This document shows, in pieces, positions 59,571-64,000 of a stretch of DNA of 64,000 nucleotides. How positions within the stretch are numbered: position 1 is the first letter of the stretch; each line of letters opens with the position of its first letter. This DNA comes from Morella rubra (taxonomy: Eukaryota; Streptophyta; Magnoliopsida; Fagales; Myricaceae). The stretch lies in NCBI GenBank assembly GCA_003952965.2, contig CM025855.1, positions 4,982,893 to 5,046,892 on the forward strand, written 5' to 3'. The notes beneath the pieces were generated by a model. That model was not told the DNA's origin and ran no database searches. It saw only the letters and a program-made list of their open reading frames with translations. The position numbers and the translations under genes were made by a program.

Positions 59571-62500
59571 ATGGAAAAGGAAGAATCAACTGAGAAAAGT
59601 AGGGCAGCTCCAACTGCTGAAAAGTTGGAGGGAGAACTTCTTGTTCCGAAGGAAGATCGAGCGGAACAATTAAAGGAGATGAAATATCTAAACATTGGCG
59701 AGGATAGTCTTAAATTAGACCATGATAATCAGCAAGATGAGGTGGGTGGTAAGATGGATGGTCTTAGGGATTTGAAGAATGAAGCTCAAGAACGAAAGTT
59801 GGACGATGATATTGACCACGTTGACTATGGTAGCAAGATGAATGTGGAGAGGGATTTGGGGAACAAGATCACTGAGAATAGGGATTTGGGGGCTAAAATT
59901 CAAGAGGTTCAGGACCAAAGTTCAGATGCTGTTCTTGGTGAGGAGAGGGAAGAAGAGCCTGTCTTTGATGGAACAGAGGTTCCTGGGATGGAAGCTAGCC
60001 GGAGCACATCTACCCTTTCTTTGGAAGCTGATCTAGAGACGCAGGGTGTAGTTGAGAAAGTAGTGGCACTTAAAAACTTTGTTAAGGACAGGAGTGTAGT
60101 TGCAGTGTCCAGTGTTCTGCGTCGTCTTTCCGGAAAAAAAGATGACAATGGCCAGGATATTCCCGGAGATGAAGATAAGGATGTAGCTGGTTCCACTGGA
60201 AACAGTGATGCCAAAGAAGTTGCTCAGAAAACAGTTGAGAGATCTACGTGGAATCCTTTAAGCTATGTAAGGACGTCGCAAGATGCTGATGCTGACAACA
60301 AAGCTGAACTGAGGGAGGAAGTTGCTGAAGGATCTGCAAAACCTACAGCCATGAAAGGAAGAATTATAGTGTACACAAGATTAGGATGCCCTGATTGCAA
60401 AGAGGCTAGGTCATTTTTGTACTGGAAAAGGCTTAGATATGTTGAAATTAACATTGATATCTACCCCAGTAGAAAGCTGGAGTTAGAGAGGATCTCTGGA
60501 TCTTCAGCTGTTCCTAAGTTGTTCTTCAATGAAATCCTCATCGGTGGTGTGAGTGAGCTAAAAACCTTGAATGAATCTGGAAAGCTTGACGAAAAGATTG
60601 ATTATGTAATTAATGAAGCACCGTCATTTGAAGCTCCTTTACCTCCTCTTTCTGGGGAAGATGATCTCTCAAGTAGTGGGGTTATTGATGAACTAGCTTT
60701 AATCGTCCGGAAAATGAAAGAATCTATTGTTGTCAAGGACCGATTTTATAAAATGCGAAGGTTCACCAACTGTTTCCTTGGTTCGGAGGCTGTGGATTTC
60801 TTATCAGAGGATCAGTATTTAGAAAGGGAAGAGGTTAGTTAATTTTATTTTGACGTTTGCAGAAAGTCAGTTTGCTGATGGTCCCAGTTTCCAAAATGTT
60901 AAAGGGTATTTGGGCCTTATTATTTGTTACGTTGGGACTAGAGGATTTGCTTAAGTCACATGACCTTAACTATCCTGTCAATTACAGTCTTCAAAATTTC
61001 TGAAAGACAAAAATTTTTTGGTCCTTAATTTCATGATAGTGTTATGATAGAATAGATTTTACTTTGATCTTCAGAGGTTACCACAAATTAAAAGAATGAC
61101 CATTCCTTTTGTCTGAAAGTCACAACAAGACAGATGGGCATGTTTTTAGTTATGAAATTTTGGTGAACCTTGATGATCAAAAACTAAGATATATCTCAAA
61201 ATTGGACACAAGCACTTCATGATTAGAGTTTAAAACCTTAGTTTGAAGGTGATTTGATCAAATAGATGATCTTGCTTTTGGGTGGGTAACAGTTAGATGG
61301 TGGATCCATTGACCTTATCCATGATGTGATTGATGATCTACCTGGTCGCTGTGTGCTTACTTTATTGTACACCTAAAGATATTAAGCTTTTGACTCCTCA
61401 TCAGATAACAAGTGCAGCAGGATGTTCTTTGCATTAGAGTTTGTTTTTGTTTTCAGAGTTTTTGTGTATGGATGCTTTGATCCTTGTGGTTTCTGTTTTC
61501 TTTTTTAATTATAGTACAATCAATGTATGAGCAGCCTGCCCTTGTTCTGGGCGCTACTCTGTTAAAATGAAAAAACTGGAGCCTTTGTTAGCCTTATCGC
61601 TGTAATGACTAAGTCTTGCTTCTATGTTGGTCACTCAGTTTCTTTGGCTTTAGGGAAATTATCATGCTTCATATTTCAATTGTGTATTCTCTATTAATGT
61701 CATCTTAAATACTTATAGACCTGCCCCTATAAATAATTGGTCTTTTTGTCATCATCCTAAAATATTTCGAATCTCTAGAACTCAAATTTTGGTGAAAGCT
61801 TATACTAGTTCTCATTGGTTGAATCATATATTAATTTCCTGTACTGTAAGTGGGTGGCCTTATTGGGTTATGGTGTTATATGGTATCCTATTCTAGATCA
61901 TGCAGCAGCGGAATCTTTTCCCTTTCTGAACTTGTTAAATCTTCAACACCCTTTTATTGACTTCCTTTACCTTAGAATAACAAGAAATCCAGACATTCTT
62001 GAATTATTGAATATTATAGATCCTGAGTCTTTCTGCGCCATGTCTCAGGTCTAGAAAAATATGCAATATCTTTCTGTTTTCCCTTTACGAATGGCCCTCT
62101 TGAATAATTTGCCAAAAAATAAAATACTAGAGAAGCGTAAATAAAAAAACTGGTTTACTCCATTCATGAATGTCCTAGCTGAATTATATCATTTTTAAAC
62201 ATTTTCGTTTCCTGTCTTTTTCTTGTGTGTCGGCTCAGGCTATTGAATTTGGACGAAAGCTTGCCAGCAAACTCTTTTTTCAACACGTTCTTGGGTAAGT
62301 CTCTTGAAGTAATCCTTGATCTTTATGCTTTGTAACTCTTGGTCACATTTGTTTATTTTATCATTGACCATTCTTCGCTATTTGTCTCAACGGTTACATT
62401 GCTCCAGTGAGAATCTGCTTGAAGATGGTAACCACTTGTACCGCTTCCTGGATAATGATCCTATTGTCTCATCTCAATGTTACAACATCCTGAGGGGTAT

Positions 62501-64000
62501 AATTGATGCGAAACCAAAGCCTATTATCGAGATTGTATCAAGGCTCAGATTTTTGACATATGGAATTCTCGAAGCCTACACATCAGAGGATGGAAAGCAT
62601 GTGGATTACAGAAGTATTCACGGAAGTGAGGAATTTGCAAGGTTTGTTCATGTCTTGTGGGCAAAACTCACTATGGAATCTCGATCAACATATCGGAAAC
62701 TTTACGTTTCTGTTATTTGTGTAATTCTCTAGGTACTTGAGAATAGTTGAAGAGCTCCAGAGAGTGGAAGTCCAGGATATGCTGAGGGAAGAGAAGCTTG
62801 CTTTCTTTATAAATCTATATAATTTGATGGTCATCCATGCAATATTGGTGTTGGGTCATCCGGTTGGGCCTCTGGAACGAAGGAAGTTGTTTGGTGACTT
62901 CAAGTACGTTATTGGTGGGGCCACCTACTCACTTTCAGCCATTCAAAATGGCATTTTAAGGGGAAACCAGCGACCACCATATAATCTCATGAAGCCATTT
63001 GGTGCAAAAGATCAACGCTCCAAGGTTAGAAAGCCAAAGTATAATCTTCTCGATTATCAATGTCTGTCCTTATCTATGAACAAATTTAGACTTCTAACTG
63101 CCACATGGCCAATCTCTGTCCTGGAGAAAAAGATTTTTTTGTTATATGGCATTTATAGTGGGAGAGTAAACAAGGAACGTCTATGATTTTATGTCCAGAA
63201 CCTACTGAGTGGCTAATACCTGCCTGTACTAAAATGAATATGTTGTGCTTAGAGTAATAACTTTGTCGTGTTTATGCATCTCTACTACTAAAACAATTTG
63301 CGATAGCATAGTAATCGAAGCAAATTTTGCTTATGCCAAATGTATCATAGAGCAGAATGTGACGAGGACAACAAGGGACCTATACGTGACTAAATTTAAA
63401 AGTTCTTGAATTTTTGTTTAAGTTCATATGAGGCACAGCCAGAAAGACGTTTCATTGGGCTTCAAGGTTTAGGTTAGTCTCTTGATCGGCAGTTTGATTT
63501 TGCCTCATGTCCACTTTATACTAGGTAGCTCTTCCTTATCCGGAGCCTTTAACACACTTCGCATTAGTTTGGGGTACCCGATCTGGGCCTGCACTACGAT
63601 GCTATTCACCAGGGAACATCGATAAAGAGTTGATGGATGCAGCCCGCGATTTTCTAAGAAGTGGAGGAGTTGTGGTTGATATGAACGCTAAGGTTGCATC
63701 AGCAACTCAGATCCTTAAATGGTAAGTTTTCTAACAATGAACTTGGATGTCTTTTCTCGTCTGTTCCACTTTTGCAGGGGAAGAAGGGGGGGTTGTTGGG
63801 GTTGGGGGGGAGAGAGGTTTGTTCATGGAGCCTGTTGCTCTGTTCAGTACGTAGCGTCAAACCTTGGCATCTCTCTCTCTCTCTCTCTCTCTCGGCCATG
63901 CATGCATGAACTTAAAGGAATTTGTGAGTGGTCATGCTTATAAACCAAACCAAAAGCTTGTCTTTGAACTTTCAGAGTTGTAATAGCCCGTGTTGCGTAG
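59571..64000 (+). CDS. Glutaredoxin-DEP-DUF547 protein (At4g08550-like), 3' end outside window
   Basis: Exons 59571-60833, 62239-62294, 62408-62641, 62733-63024 and 63525-63721 agree in phase and give 680 residues. The frame breaks inside a codon at 63721 and at least one more exon must lie to the right. Residues 1-255 are charged and poorly conserved, with short repeats such as DLGNKI/DLGAKI. A glutaredoxin fold follows (about 261-345: GRIIVYTRLGCPDCKEAR with CPDC at 273-276, SAVPKLFFNEILIGG). Then comes a DEP domain (373 to about 460: DELALIVRKMK, RRFTNCFLGSEAVDFL) and DUF547 (about 510 onward: LAFFINLYNLMVIHAILVLG, FGDFKYVIGGATYSLSAIQN, GILRGNQRPP, HFALVWGTRSGPALRCYSPG). The active site is CPDC, not the classical CPYC. 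Probably a soluble redox or scaffold protein, and its true activity is unknown. Start: first ATG after the leader acceptor. Confidence 0.9.
63870..63893. repeat. (CT)n microsatellite
   Basis: A 24-bp CT run inside the last visible intron of the glutaredoxin-DEP-DUF547 gene. Confidence 0.95.

Overview
This window is nuclear DNA of a flowering plant, most likely a dicot. It is AT-rich, its genes have small exons joined by GT-AG introns, every recognisable protein has a close plant relative, and the spaces between genes are full of plant transposon remnants. I cannot name the species.

Layout. 1-11 kb: no gene, only small inverted-repeat elements (MITEs) and one larger hAT-like element. 11.1-13.6 kb (+): a three-exon group A bZIP factor (ABI5/EEL type) whose second intron carries a hAT-like insertion and a duplicated scrap of its last exon. 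17.3-19.1 kb (+): a two-exon, extremely acidic protein with a basic C-terminal nuclear signal. 21.4-29.8 kb (-): a 12-coding-exon ATG14-like autophagy gene, fully rebuilt (479 aa), with an LTR mini-retrotransposon (TRIM) in one intron. 30-47.7 kb: a mosaic of nested mobile DNA around a dead DUF241 gene. 48.0-51.5 kb (-): a six-exon chloroplast protein like Arabidopsis At4g37920 (435 aa). 54.1-56.0 kb (+): an intronless PPR protein matching PDM1/SEL1 (At4g18520). 59.6-64 kb (+): a glutaredoxin-DEP-DUF547 protein that runs off the right edge.

The 30-47.7 kb mosaic is the unusual part. A DUF241 gene (N-terminus at 32.2 kb, middle at 36.0-36.4 kb) is split by a 3.67-kb solo LTR with a perfect 5-bp target duplication. 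Beyond it lie two long inverted arms. Each has about 0.75 kb of unique sequence followed by an array of roughly 40-bp repeats. A DUF241 C-terminal remnant sits just outside the right arm in the opposite orientation. The centre and right arm carry a 1.0-kb Mutator-like foldback element, a dead copia fragment, a poly(A) retroposon with a small MITE in its target duplication, and a Tourist-like element with an internal minisatellite. Several target-site duplications and one empty site allow the insertions to be ordered.

How the genes relate. They are unrelated housekeeping and regulatory genes rather than a pathway: ABA/seed transcription, autophagy (PI3K complex I), two chloroplast proteins and a redox-domain protein. 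From memory, the ATG14-like and glutaredoxin-DEP-DUF547 genes resemble the Arabidopsis neighbours At4g08540 and At4g08550, which would make this a conserved block inflated by transposons. I saw no rRNA, tRNA, CRISPR or prokaryote-type system.
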